Below, piece by piece: positions 17,274 through 25,350 of a stretch of 64,000 bases of DNA. The position numbers and the translations under genes are program-made. The first letter of the stretch is position 1. Every line of letters begins with the position of its first letter. Source of the DNA: Kitasatospora aureofaciens (lineage in GTDB: Bacteria > Actinomycetota > Actinomycetes > Streptomycetales > Streptomycetaceae); assembly GCF_019192735.1 (NCBI RefSeq), contig NZ_JAHTKP010000001.1:186001-250000 (forward strand). Reading direction: 5' to 3'. The notes under the pieces are model-generated. The model was not told where the DNA came from, searched no databases, and saw only the letters and a program-made list of their open reading frames with translations.

Positions 17274-17903
17274 GTGAGTGCACTGCCCCCGTCCGAGACG
17301 CCGCAGCCGTCCGCCGCCACCTCGTGGGACGACCTGCTGGCCCGCGGTACCGAGCACATCCAGCGCGCCTTCCACGAACTCACCGCCGCCACCAGCGACT
17401 ACGCCGGGCACAGCCCCGACCTGATCTGGGGCAACCTACAGACTCCCGAGTACGCACAAGAGGTCCTGCGCATGGTCGCCAACCTGCACCAGCTCCCCGA
17501 CGACTCGCAGGCCGGCACTGCCGAACGCACCGCCCGCGCCCGCTACCTCGGGCAGGACGGCCGGACCTACCACGTGCTGCTCGGGGAGCAGGCCCTGTTG
17601 ACCGGCATCGGCGGCCCTGAGGTGATGCGCGCCCAGCTGGAGCACCTGCTGGCCGCCCTCGACACGCCCGGTCTGCAGCTGGGGATCATCCCGGCCCGAG
17701 CCCGCCTGCACGTCTACCCCGGGGACGGCTTCGGCATCCACGACGGCACCCGGGTGGAGGTGGAGGGCTACCGCGGCTGCGAGACCATCACCGATCCGAA
17801 GCGCGTCGGCCTCTTCCACCGGGCGTTCAGGCTGCTTCAGGAGTCCGCCGTCTACGGGCAGGACGCCCGCGCCCTGATCACCGAGGCTCTGCGCGGCTGG
17901 TGA
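17274..17903 (+). CDS. Stand-alone DUF5753-like protein (no HTH)
   Basis: This 209-aa protein starts at a GTG after AGGGAGAAG. It looks like the effector half of actinobacterial Scr1-type XRE regulators. Signs are QTPEYAQEVLRMV near residue 60, an R-x-x-R-Y stretch near 85, YHVLLGEQALL near 100, QLEHLLAAL near 125, and the closing LFHRAFRLLQESAVYGQDARALI. In the usual architecture an XRE HTH of about 70 residues comes first. Here the first 45 residues (SALPPSETPQPSAATSWDDL onward) contain none. It may sense the same signal without binding DNA, or act with a separate HTH protein. Confidence 0.75.
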   Translation: MSALPPSETPQPSAATSWDDLLARGTEHIQRAFHELTAATSDYAGHSPDLIWGNLQTPEYAQEVLRMVANLHQLPDDSQAGTAERTARARYLGQDGRTYHVLLGEQALLTGIGGPEVMRAQLEHLLAALDTPGLQLGIIPARARLHVYPGDGFGIHDGTRVEVEGYRGCETITDPKRVGLFHRAFRLLQESAVYGQDARALITEALRGW

Positions 17904-18013
17904 TCGCCACTTGGCCTTGGCCGTTGAGGGCCTCGGCCTGCCGGCCCGCCGGCCTAACCGTGCCGCAGCACTGACATTCGCCCGAACCTGTCCAGATCAG
18001 AGCGGAGTTCTTC

Positions 18014-18898
18014 ATGCAGACCAATCCCGGTGCCGCTTCTCGTACGGCCATGGTGGGCGGCTCCACTGTCCGTATCGGCGAACTCGCCGGGCCCGGTCGC
18101 CCCAGCGAGGACAGGGTGGTCACCACCGACCGTGCCGTGATCGTCCTGGACGGCGTCTCCACCGTCACCGACGACCATCCCCGCGGCGGCTGGTACGCCG
18201 ACACCCTGGGCTCGTCCATCGCCCAACTCCTCACCCGGGAACCCGACATGGACCTACGCCAGGTGCTCGCCACCGCGATCGGCACCGTAGCCGACACCCA
18301 CGCCCTCCTCCCCGGCACGTCCCCGGCCTCCACCGTGGCGATCGTGCGACAGCGGACAGACCAGATCGAGGCGGCGGTCCTCGGCGACAGCCCCGTCATC
18401 GCCATCGGCCGCGACGGCTCGGTGCACACGATCCGCGACGACCGGCTCGCCGTACTGGTCGACGCCCAACCGCAGGCCCGCGAGTACCGTGAGCTTCTGC
18501 GTGCCGGCCACGGCTTCGGCGAGCGCCACCGCCACATCCTCAAGGAGCTGCGCGGCTTCCAGGGCGGCGTGGTCAACCGCCCCGGCGGGTACTGGATCGC
18601 CGAGGCCGTTCCCGAGGCGGGCCTCAACGCGATCACCGCGTCGTGGCTGGCCAACGACCTGGCCGAGATCGTGATCGCCACCGACGGCATCTGCGCCGGC
18701 GTCGAGGAGTACGAGCTGTACTCGTGGCAGGAACTCGCCCGCGCGTGCCGGGAGGACGGGCCACACGCGGTCGCTGACGCCATCGACCTCGCCGAACGCG
18801 AGGACCCCTCCGGGCAGGTCTGGCCCCGCTACAAGGTCGCCGACGACAAAGCGCTCGTCTGGTGGCCGCTGCACCGCCCCACCGGCGGCGGCCGGTAG
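18014..18898 (+). CDS. PP2C-like protein phosphatase fold protein
   Basis: This is a 294-aa protein. PP2C signs in order: RPSEDRVVTTDRAVIVLDGVS near residues 30-55 (metal-binding Asp in LDGVS), STVAIVRQR near 105, AVLGDSPVIAIGRDG near 120 (the GDS motif), IVIATDGICAG near 220, and KVADDKALVWW near 280 (DD motif). The aspartates expected for two metals appear kept, so it may dephosphorylate Ser/Thr. It could oppose the only obvious kinases of the window, but those are 40 kb away in pglW. It shares a codirectional run with the ABC and NUDIX genes. Confidence 0.75.
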   Translation: MQTNPGAASRTAMVGGSTVRIGELAGPGRPSEDRVVTTDRAVIVLDGVSTVTDDHPRGGWYADTLGSSIAQLLTREPDMDLRQVLATAIGTVADTHALLPGTSPASTVAIVRQRTDQIEAAVLGDSPVIAIGRDGSVHTIRDDRLAVLVDAQPQAREYRELLRAGHGFGERHRHILKELRGFQGGVVNRPGGYWIAEAVPEAGLNAITASWLANDLAEIVIATDGICAGVEEYELYSWQELARACREDGPHAVADAIDLAEREDPSGQVWPRYKVADDKALVWWPLHRPTGGGR

Positions 18899-18935
18899 CG
18901 TCCGAGCATCAGCAGCCAACCCCCGGAGGATGAAC

Positions 18936-19892
18936 ATGAGTTGGACCACCGACCCGGTACGTGAGGCGGCCTGGGCTGCCTGTGTGGAGATGCGAGCCCG
19001 CCCGCCGATCGCCACCGCCCGCGCCGGCGGCGCCGACCGGATCGGCCGCGACGCGGCGGTGCTCGCCGAGCGCCTGGACGCCGTGCTCGCCGCCGACCCC
19101 GGGCCCCTGCTCACCCGCGCGGTGACGCAGGCGCTCGAGCAGCTCGCCCCGGTGCGCGCCCTGGCCGAGCAGTTCGTCCAGTGGTGTCGGCAGCTTCCCG
19201 CCACGCACGCCGTCGGCCGGATCGCCCATCAGTGGCCGGCGAACGCCGAACTCTCCGCCGCCTTCCATGCCTGCACGCCCGCCCTGCTCACGGCCTACCA
19301 GACGCTGGACGCGGCGGCCCGCACCGCACCCACGACTGGGTGGACCATGCTCAGCACCCAGGCCCTCCACCACGGGCCGCGCCTGACGCTGCACCGCGAC
19401 CAGATCCTGCGCCCGGACGGCCAACACGACATCTACGAGCACATCGACGTACGCGACGGCGTGCGCGTCGTCGCGCTCAACGACAGCAGCGAGGTCGCGC
19501 TCGTCGAAGACGCCTTCTACCTCCACGGCCGCCTCGTCCACCTGCCCGGCGGCGGCATCGAGCGCGGGGAGGCGGTCGAAGCCGCCGCCGGGCGCGAGCT
19601 GGAGGAGGAGACCGGCTGGCGCGCCACCGCGTGTCGGGTGATCGCCCAGATCCACCCGCTGCCCAGCTCCACCCGCTCGCGCACCCACCTCGTCCTCGCC
19701 ACCGGCCTCGAACCCGGCGAACTGCACCGCGATCCGACCGAGGCCGGGATGACCGCCCACTGGGCGCCCCTGGAGCAAGCGCTCGCCATGGTCGAGCACG
19801 GCGTGATCCGCGAAGCCGGCAGCGTCGCCGCCCTCCTACACACCGCCCGCCTCCTCGACCAAGAGCAAAACCCACAGCCGCGCACCGCCTGA
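18936..19892 (+). CDS. NUDIX hydrolase 3 with an N-terminal helical extension
   Basis: I choose the ATG at 18936, 6 nt after GGAGG. The ATG at 18930 touches the Shine-Dalgarno. The 318-aa product has about 165 helical residues of unknown role, including TRAVTQALEQLAPVRALAEQ. A normal NUDIX domain follows, with the box near residues 206-228 (GGGIERGEAVEAAAGRELEE plus ETG). The box has every catalytic residue. An IYEHIDVRDGVRVVALND segment precedes it, as in ADP-ribose pyrophosphatase-like members, so a nucleotide-sugar substrate is plausible. Confidence 0.85.
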   Translation: MSWTTDPVREAAWAACVEMRARPPIATARAGGADRIGRDAAVLAERLDAVLAADPGPLLTRAVTQALEQLAPVRALAEQFVQWCRQLPATHAVGRIAHQWPANAELSAAFHACTPALLTAYQTLDAAARTAPTTGWTMLSTQALHHGPRLTLHRDQILRPDGQHDIYEHIDVRDGVRVVALNDSSEVALVEDAFYLHGRLVHLPGGGIERGEAVEAAAGRELEEETGWRATACRVIAQIHPLPSSTRSRTHLVLATGLEPGELHRDPTEAGMTAHWAPLEQALAMVEHGVIREAGSVAALLHTARLLDQEQNPQPRTA

Positions 19893-20041
19893 GCCGCGCA
19901 GACCGCCCATCACCCGCCAACCAGGGCGACTTCCCCCTGGCCACCACCGCTCACCCTCTACCCCGGCTGGCTCGCCACGGCCCCGGCCCCGTGTCATCGC
20001 CGGCGCTGCTGCCCGTCTTCCATCCTCAAGGAGGCTTCTCC

Positions 20042-21043
20042 ATGATCCGCGTCGCGAACCTCAACGCCTACAAACTGCACCCCCGAGACCTCGGCACCGA
20101 GGGGTGGGAGGCCCGGGTCACCGCGATCCGCGAGGTCGGCCCGGACGTCCTGTGTCTGCAGGAGGTCCTGGTCGACGAGGACGCACCCGAGGACACCGAC
20201 GAGAACGGCATCGTCGACGAAGCGAAGAGGCTTCGCCGCTGGGACTCACAAGCCGCTGCCGTCATCACGCGCCTGGCCCAGGACTGCGGCCTCACCGCCA
20301 CAACGATCCGATCGGGCGACAGCACCGGCCCCGTCGCGATGGCCCGAAACGCTCACCGCCCGTGGTACACGGCTGTCCTGTGGAACCCCGCTATGGTCGC
20401 CCCGGTGCCCGGCGGGTTCCGACCGTACGGGTCGCCCGACTACTGGCACGGCTGCACCACGATCCAGCTCGACATCGGCGCGCAGACCCCACTGCTCGTC
20501 GTCAGCTACCACGGCGACCCGTTCCGGCCAGACTTCCGGGCCAACGAGGCGCGGCGACTCAAGGGTGCCTTCCGCCGTACCGGCGGTGCCAAGCCCGGCA
20601 TCGTCCTGGGCGACTTCAACTCGATCTCCGCCACCACCGTCACCGTCGACGGCGTGGAACGGCCCTACGACGAAGAGCCCTACCGCGACCAGGACCACGA
20701 CGACCTCGAATACCAGTGTGTCCCCGAGACGATCGGCGACACCAACCTCGCCGACCGCCGGCCCACCGCCATGCTGCTGCGCCGCGGCTTCATGGTCGAC
20801 GCCGCGGCGCACCTCGGCGCTCCGTGGCAGCCGACGGTGGGTCACTGGGCCGACGGCCAGGGCGACCCGGATCCGTGGGGGCCGCGCCGGATCGATCTCG
20901 CCCTCGCGACCCGCCCAGTGGCTCCGGCACTGGGCGGCTACCGCACCCATCGGAGCCCGGCCGCCGAGGCGGCCTCCGATCACCTGCTGATCGTGGTCGA
21001 CATAGACCCGTCCAAGATTCACCACCAGGCCAAGGGGGCTTAA
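20042..21043 (+). CDS. EEP-superfamily (endonuclease/exonuclease/phosphatase) protein 2
   Basis: This is a 333-aa protein with AAGGAGG before the ATG. EEP motifs: VANLNAYKL at the start (N), DVLCLQEVLVDE near 37 (catalytic Glu), LLVVSYHGDPF near 155, IVLGDFNSIS near 190 (D-x-N), RRIDLALATR near 280 and SDHLLIVVDID near 315 (terminal D-H). All catalytic positions are kept, unlike EEP protein 1. A nucleic-acid or phospholipid phosphodiester is the likely substrate. The next reading frame, a decayed 2'-5' RNA-ligase-like gene, starts 2 nt after the stop. Confidence 0.85.
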   Translation: MIRVANLNAYKLHPRDLGTEGWEARVTAIREVGPDVLCLQEVLVDEDAPEDTDENGIVDEAKRLRRWDSQAAAVITRLAQDCGLTATTIRSGDSTGPVAMARNAHRPWYTAVLWNPAMVAPVPGGFRPYGSPDYWHGCTTIQLDIGAQTPLLVVSYHGDPFRPDFRANEARRLKGAFRRTGGAKPGIVLGDFNSISATTVTVDGVERPYDEEPYRDQDHDDLEYQCVPETIGDTNLADRRPTAMLLRRGFMVDAAAHLGAPWQPTVGHWADGQGDPDPWGPRRIDLALATRPVAPALGGYRTHRSPAAEAASDHLLIVVDIDPSKIHHQAKGA

Positions 21044-21045
21044 CC

Positions 21046-21347
21046 GTGCGCAAGTTCATGACACCCGGCAGCCAGCGGGGTCGCCCGGACGGCCCGGACG
21101 AGGACTGGATCCGACCGCATGTCCTGCGGCTGCCGCAGGACCAGCCGCAGGTCTGCGCCTACTTCGCCAAGTTGCGGGAGATCACCTCACAGTACCCGGA
21201 CGTGATCTCCTCGATCGCCGAGGAAGACCTCCACATGACCATCCAGAAGATCAACCCGCAGGCCGGCAACGGCTCGCCCGTCGACAGCGAGACGCTCAAG
21301 GCCGCCGCGGTCGCGGTCCAGCGTGAACTGGACGCTCTGGAACCGTT
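21046..21347 (+). pseudogene. 5' fragment of a 2'-5' RNA-ligase-like (2H phosphoesterase) gene
   Basis: It starts at a GTG with AAGGGGG upstream (RKFMTPGSQRGRPDG...). It contains one H-x-T motif, EEDLHMTIQKI, that lines up with EEWLHSTVQGI of the intact gene at 22884. Similarity ends at QRELDALEPF (intact copy: RDELAGIQPF). The second H-x-T/S motif is absent, so the fragment cannot be an active 2H enzyme. The frame runs on open into arginine- and proline-rich sequence with no protein character. Confidence 0.65.
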
Positions 21348-21582
21348 CACTCGACGAGGACCAGCGGTGGGCCGACGCCCGGCGGCTGCTGACCGACGAC
21401 GCCCTGCCCGTTGCCGACCGCATCGCCGGCCTCCTGATCCTCCTGTACGTGCAGAAGATCACGACCATCGTCCAGCTGACCACCGACCACGTCACCCTGG
21501 AACCCGACCGTGTCCTGCTGAGCCTGGGCAGCCGCCCGATCACGCTACCCGCCCCGCTGGACGCCCTTCTCGGTGGGAACTC
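21347..21582 (+). pseudogene. Internal fragment of a recombinase-like gene
   Basis: In a different frame from the flanking pieces the sequence reads SLDEDQRWADARRLLTDD, then ADRIAGLLILLYVQ, IVQLTTDHVTLEPDRVLLSLG and ITLPAPLDALL. This pattern is seen in the DNA-recombinase/integrase-like proteins of streptomycetes (AGLLxLLYxQ and LTxDxV phrases). It has neither a start nor a catalytic tyrosine. It is sandwiched between two unrelated gene pieces, so this is a recombination scar. Confidence 0.45.
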
Positions 21583-21735
21583 GGTGGACGTGTCCCGACG
21601 TACTGGTTGCCGTACCTGATCGAGGTCTTGGAGCTGCGGCTACCAGATCCGGGTGATGCTTCGCCAACCGCGCCTGAAGATCCGGTGTCGGGCGATACCG
21701 TGGATTCCGTCATCGAGCTGAGCCGGAGGGACGTG

Positions 21736-22746
21736 GTGGATCGCCGGAGATTCGTGGCCGCCTCCAGCGCGTACGCGCTCGCGGCCCTGGGGCTGCCCGA
21801 TCCGGAGAGCCTTCTCCGCCGTGTCCGCCTGAAATCCGGAGGGAAGGTCCAGGTCGGCCAGGGCGAAGTCGCGGCCGTCCGCCAGATGACCAAGTCCCTC
21901 GGCGACGCCGCGGCCGAACTCGGCGGCGGACACGCCCGCCACCTCGCCGTCCGCTACCTCCACGAGGACGTCTCCAAGTGGCTGGACGGCACCTGGACCG
22001 AGGCCATCGGCCGCGAGCTGTTCGCCGCCACCGCCCAACTCGTCCACCTGGCCGGCTGGATGGCCCAGGACGAGGGCAACCAAGACGCCGCCCAGCAGTA
22101 CTACGCGCACTCCTTCCGACTGGCCTCCGAGGCTGGCGACGCCGAACTCGCCGCAACAGCCCTGCGCGGACTTGCCGTCCAGGCCATCGACCTCGGCTTC
22201 CGCGCGACCGCCGTCCGGATAGCCGAAGACTGCGTCAACCAGTCCAAGAACCTGGACGACCCCCGCGCGGTCGCCTACTACCAGGCCACCCTGGCCAACG
22301 CCGCTGCCCTGGACGGCGACCGGCCCACCGCCACCCGCTCCCTCGCCACCTCGCAGACCTCCATCGAACGCGCCACCGACGCCCCCAGCGGCTCCTGGGC
22401 CTCGCACTACAGCATCGGCCGCTGGGCCCACGAAGCCGGCATGATCCTGGCCCAGCTCGGCGATTACGCGAGCGCCCAGGACCACCTCCACCACGCGCTG
22501 GACATCCACGGACTCGACCGCCGACGCACCCGCGCCATCGTCCTCGCCGACCTCGGCACCGTCCGGCTCCGCCAGGACGACGTGGACGGCGCCCTCGCCT
22601 CCTGGAACGACTTCCTCGACTGCGCGGACGGCATCCGCTCCATCAAGGTCCAGGACGCCGTCCACGACATGCGAGCCCGCCTCTACCGGCTGCGAGACGT
22701 ACCCGGAGTCGAAGAACTGGACGAACGAGCAGCAGCCCTCGAATAG
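21736..22746 (+). CDS. TPR regulator effector half, N-terminal HTH lost
   Basis: The readable similarity begins near 21600 (YWLPYLIEVLELRLPDP). The first sensible start is a GTG at 21736, 5 nt after GGAGGG, giving VDRRRFVAASSAYALAALGLP and 336 aa. The protein is a string of TPR-like repeats (LAVRYLHEDVSKWL, AQLVHLAGWMAQDEGNQDAAQQYY, ALRGLAVQAIDLG, AHEAGMILAQLGDYASAQDHLHHAL). This is the familiar C-terminal half of actinobacterial XRE/TPR regulators. The DNA-binding domain has been replaced by the two foreign fragments upstream. It may be expressed as a DNA-binding-free protein or be a decaying gene. Confidence 0.6.
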   Translation: MDRRRFVAASSAYALAALGLPDPESLLRRVRLKSGGKVQVGQGEVAAVRQMTKSLGDAAAELGGGHARHLAVRYLHEDVSKWLDGTWTEAIGRELFAATAQLVHLAGWMAQDEGNQDAAQQYYAHSFRLASEAGDAELAATALRGLAVQAIDLGFRATAVRIAEDCVNQSKNLDDPRAVAYYQATLANAAALDGDRPTATRSLATSQTSIERATDAPSGSWASHYSIGRWAHEAGMILAQLGDYASAQDHLHHALDIHGLDRRRTRAIVLADLGTVRLRQDDVDGALASWNDFLDCADGIRSIKVQDAVHDMRARLYRLRDVPGVEELDERAAALE

Positions 22747-22883
22747 GGAACACGCGACCGGCCTCAGCTGGTGCAGACCCGGCGGGGCGGGGTCCGGAGG
22801 AGCCTCTGCGTATGCCGTGAGGCGCCGACTGGCCGCAACATTTCGAACTTCGCTTCTCGGAACACGACTTGAGGAGACAGGCG

Positions 22884-23489
22884 TTGGAGAACTTCTTCGT
22901 CCCCGGCAAGATCTGGAAGGACGGCGGCCCGTTCCCGCACGTCCTCGTACTGCTCAGCGAGTATGAGGAGTTCCGCGAGTACGCTCGCGCCCACGCCGAG
23001 CTGCTCTCTCAGTACAGTGAGCAGATCGGCGTGATCCCCGAGGAGTGGCTGCACTCCACCGTCCAGGGCATCCACCACGCGCTCGATGCCGAGCAGCTGG
23101 CTCAGCTCCGCGGAACCCTCCGCGACGAGCTCGCCGGCATACAACCGTTCCGGGTCCAGCTCGGACCGGTGTGGCCCGGCATCACCGCGGTGACGGTCGC
23201 GGTCTACCCCGAGGACGGGATGGCCGCGCTCAACGACCGGGCCCGGACCGCGGCCGAGAAGGTGCCGGGCATCTCGCTGCGGGAGAAGGAGGCCAGATTC
23301 TGGGCTCACGCATCCTTGGCCTATGCCCGTTCCGACTTCTCCGGCCGGGACCTGAACCGGGCACTTCGGGCGCTGCGGCCCCCGCGCGTGGACATCACGA
23401 TCGACCGCGTGCACTTCGTCAACCAGTACCAGCACCCCGACCTGGGCTACTACACCTGGGACGTCGTCGAAGAGCTTCGACTCGGCTAA
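22884..23489 (+). CDS. 2'-5' RNA ligase family protein (2H phosphoesterase)
   Basis: This 201-aa protein is best started at the TTG at 22884, which has GAGGAG 7 nt upstream. A TTG at 22869 lies before this Shine-Dalgarno. The two signature motifs are present: LHSTVQG near residue 56 and FWAHASLAYA near 140 (H-x-T and H-x-S). The family hydrolyses or joins 2',5'- or cyclic phosphodiesters. A decayed paralogue lies at 21046. It closes the long plus-strand run and faces the NUDIX operon of the minus strand. Confidence 0.8.
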   Translation: MENFFVPGKIWKDGGPFPHVLVLLSEYEEFREYARAHAELLSQYSEQIGVIPEEWLHSTVQGIHHALDAEQLAQLRGTLRDELAGIQPFRVQLGPVWPGITAVTVAVYPEDGMAALNDRARTAAEKVPGISLREKEARFWAHASLAYARSDFSGRDLNRALRALRPPRVDITIDRVHFVNQYQHPDLGYYTWDVVEELRLG

Positions 23490-23545
23490 GCGTTCGAGGC
23501 GTCCGTCGTCCGGGAGCCGGCACGGATGGCGGCCCGGGCGGCGTG

Positions 23546-23686
23546 CTAGGAGAGCCGCATCGCTCGGGTGCGGAGCCAGGCGGGGTCGGCCGCGATGTTG
23601 GCCTGCGGAAGGGCTCGCATCACCAGGTCGGCGCCGAGCGGGTCGAGTGCGGCTATGGACGAGTCGAGGTCGCGGGTGAGCGTCAC
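23546..23686 (-). CDS. 46-aa ORF downstream of NUDIX hydrolase 4
   Basis: The GTG start at 23686 is preceded by GGGAGA, 40 nt after the NUDIX stop. The peptide (VTLTRDLDSSIAALDPLGAD, then MRALPQANIAADPAWLRTRAMRLS) has a natural amino-acid mix rather than the Arg/Pro bias of out-of-frame translation. No family is recognised. It looks like the last gene of the minus-strand operon. Confidence 0.45.
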   Translation of the reverse strand: MTLTRDLDSSIAALDPLGADLVMRALPQANIAADPAWLRTRAMRLS

Positions 23687-23726
23687 GGGTTCTCCCAGCG
23701 GCCCGGGGCGAGTTGCCTCGGGCAGG

Positions 23727-24230
23727 TCAGTCGGCGGGCTGGTCGTCGCGGTAGGACCACACGCGGCCGGCGGCGGAGCCGTCGAGGTAGTCCAGCAGGG
23801 GTTCGATCTCGGGGCGGGAGGCGGTGGAGGAGGCCAGGACCTTCCTGGCTTCGTCCAGGGGCAGCAGGACGGCGCCGGTGACCTTGCCGTCCGGGTCGTG
23901 GACGGCAATCTCCCCGTCCCAGTCGGTGCAGTCGAAGGTGAGGACCACCGTGGAGGGGTAGCGGGTGGTCGTGGTGTTGACGAGGTAGGCCAGCGCGCCG
24001 ACCGCCGCCAGGCGCAGGCCGGTCTCTTCGAGGACCTCGCGGATGAGGGCCTCGCCGAGGAGTTCGCCACGTTCGACCCCGCCGCCGGGGATGGACCACA
24101 TCTCCTGACCGTCGCGCTGTTCCTGCACGAGGACGATCTGGTCGCCGCGTCGCAGCAGGGCTGCGACGACCTGGACGCCGGGACCGGCGACCGGTGTGCG
24201 GGCCGGGGTGGTGGGTTCGGTTGCGGTCAT
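23727..24230 (-). CDS. NUDIX hydrolase 4
   Basis: This is a 167-aa protein with its start at 24230 and GGAG upstream. The NUDIX box is intact near residues 49-71 (GGGVERGELLGEALIREVLE plus ETG). VQVVAALLRRGDQIVLVQEQ precedes it and VVLTFDCTDWDGEI follows. It is the only NUDIX gene here on the minus strand. It sits between two short ORFs with gaps of 3 and 40 nt, so a three-gene operon is likely. The substrate is unknown. Confidence 0.9.
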   Translation of the reverse strand: MTATEPTTPARTPVAGPGVQVVAALLRRGDQIVLVQEQRDGQEMWSIPGGGVERGELLGEALIREVLEETGLRLAAVGALAYLVNTTTTRYPSTVVLTFDCTDWDGEIAVHDPDGKVTGAVLLPLDEARKVLASSTASRPEIEPLLDYLDGSAAGRVWSYRDDQPAD

Positions 24231-24233
24231 TGC

Positions 24234-24374
24234 TCACTCCAGTTCGTCGCGCAGGGCAGCTTGGCATCCGGGGATCTGGGCGGGATCGCGGCCGTGCCAG
24301 TACAGGAAGTACGAGAGGTGGATGACCAGGCGGTGGAAGGCGAGGCGCTGCTCGAACCTCCGATTCGCCGTCAG
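24234..24374 (-). CDS. 46-aa ORF upstream of NUDIX hydrolase 4, possible CTG start
   Basis: The frame opens after a TAG at 24377 with CTG ACG GCG. There is no ATG, GTG or TTG, so a CTG start preceded by GAGGG is the only option if it is translated alone. The peptide (TANRRFEQRLAFHRLVIHLS, then YFLYWHGRDPAQIPGCQAAL, ending RDELE) has a balanced, aromatic-rich composition. Its stop is 3 nt from the NUDIX ATG, and its 3' end carries the NUDIX Shine-Dalgarno. It could also be the tail of a gene broken upstream. Confidence 0.4.
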   Translation of the reverse strand: MTANRRFEQRLAFHRLVIHLSYFLYWHGRDPAQIPGCQAALRDELE

Positions 24375-24431
24375 CTACCCTCGCGCCACGGCGGACAGCC
24401 CCGAAACATGGTGGCCTTATCCGATCGAGCC

Positions 24432-24437
24432 TAAGGT
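24432..24437 (+). promoter_or_regulatory. -10 element of a leaderless promoter
   Basis: TAAGGT lies 8 nt before the GTG at 24446, and no Shine-Dalgarno sits in front of that GTG. Transcription would begin at or next to the start codon, which is common in streptomycetes. No clear -35 is seen. Confidence 0.5.
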
Positions 24438-24445
24438 AGGACGGC

Positions 24446-25264
24446 GTGACCTGGAATTTCACCACGAGCCACATCGGCCACGACGGGGCCGGCAACCTGA
24501 CGTTGGAGATCTGCCATCACCGCGCCGACTACGGCAACCGGTTCGGCGGGGTGTTCTGGCTCGGCACCCCGCCGCTGTCGGACGGGACGCCCGAGCTGGA
24601 CGTGTGCTGCCCGCTGTGCATGGCGGACCGCGGCCTGACCGTCTCCGGAGTCTGGGGCGGCCCTGCCCAGCTGACCTGCGTGTGCGGACACTCCTGGACA
24701 CCCCGGCTACCCGGCCTATCCCCCGAGGACGTGCTGCGGAAGCTCGTGCGCCTGGCCCGCACCTCCAGTCCCGGTCCCGGTATGCCGTTGTGGCGGATGC
24801 GGGCCGACCACGACGCCGAGCCGCCCACGCCGCTCCAGGAGGCCGTCCGCCCGCACATCGTCGACGCCTCCCGCGCCCTCAACCGGTTGGAGTGGCAGTT
24901 CAGCGACCGCGAGTGCTCCGTGGCTTCCGACCTGCTGACGGGAGCCGGCTGCCGCGTGTACTGGAGCCCGGAGGCTCTGGCGGCCCTGGCGAAGCAGAAG
25001 CGGACCGACGAGGACCAACTCACCTGGGTTCATGAAAACCTCCAGGCGCTGGAGGATCACGGCAGGACGACCCGCGGCCGTCTCGGGCAGTTCCTGTCGG
25101 ACTGCGCCGCAGCGCTGCGGCCAGCCGCCCTTCTGACCGTGGACGACCTGGAGCCCTGCGCGACACTGTCCGGTATGCCGCCCGTGCTGGAGGACGCCTG
25201 CGGGGCGCTCGGCAGCGTCCACGTCGTACTGACCGCGGGCGCCACCGGCGACGTCGAATACTGA
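24446..25264 (+). CDS. Protein of unknown function with a zinc-ribbon-like motif
   Basis: This 272-aa protein is probably translated from a leaderless mRNA at the GTG. CCPLC near residues 54-58 and CVCGH near 78-82 form a C-x2-C...C-x-C-G pattern suggesting a bound zinc. The rest is helical with no recognised motif. A stretch around 190-215 (AALAKQKRTDEDQLTWVHEN) is charged and may be coiled. It precedes another leaderless gene, so the two are separate transcription units. Confidence 0.55.
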   Translation: MTWNFTTSHIGHDGAGNLTLEICHHRADYGNRFGGVFWLGTPPLSDGTPELDVCCPLCMADRGLTVSGVWGGPAQLTCVCGHSWTPRLPGLSPEDVLRKLVRLARTSSPGPGMPLWRMRADHDAEPPTPLQEAVRPHIVDASRALNRLEWQFSDRECSVASDLLTGAGCRVYWSPEALAALAKQKRTDEDQLTWVHENLQALEDHGRTTRGRLGQFLSDCAAALRPAALLTVDDLEPCATLSGMPPVLEDACGALGSVHVVLTAGATGDVEY

Positions 25265-25338
25265 CGCCGACAACATGACCTACCGCAACCGCCCCGGGTC
25301 GCATGAGGTGTTCGGTCTGCCCCGGGTGACCCAGAGCC

Positions 25339-25344
25339 TAGGAT
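25339..25344 (+). promoter_or_regulatory. -10 element of a leaderless promoter
   Basis: TAGGAT is followed by six bases and then the ATG at 25351, the classic spacing for a leaderless actinomycete transcript. There is no Shine-Dalgarno before the ATG. Confidence 0.55.
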
Positions 25345-25350
25345 CGGCGT

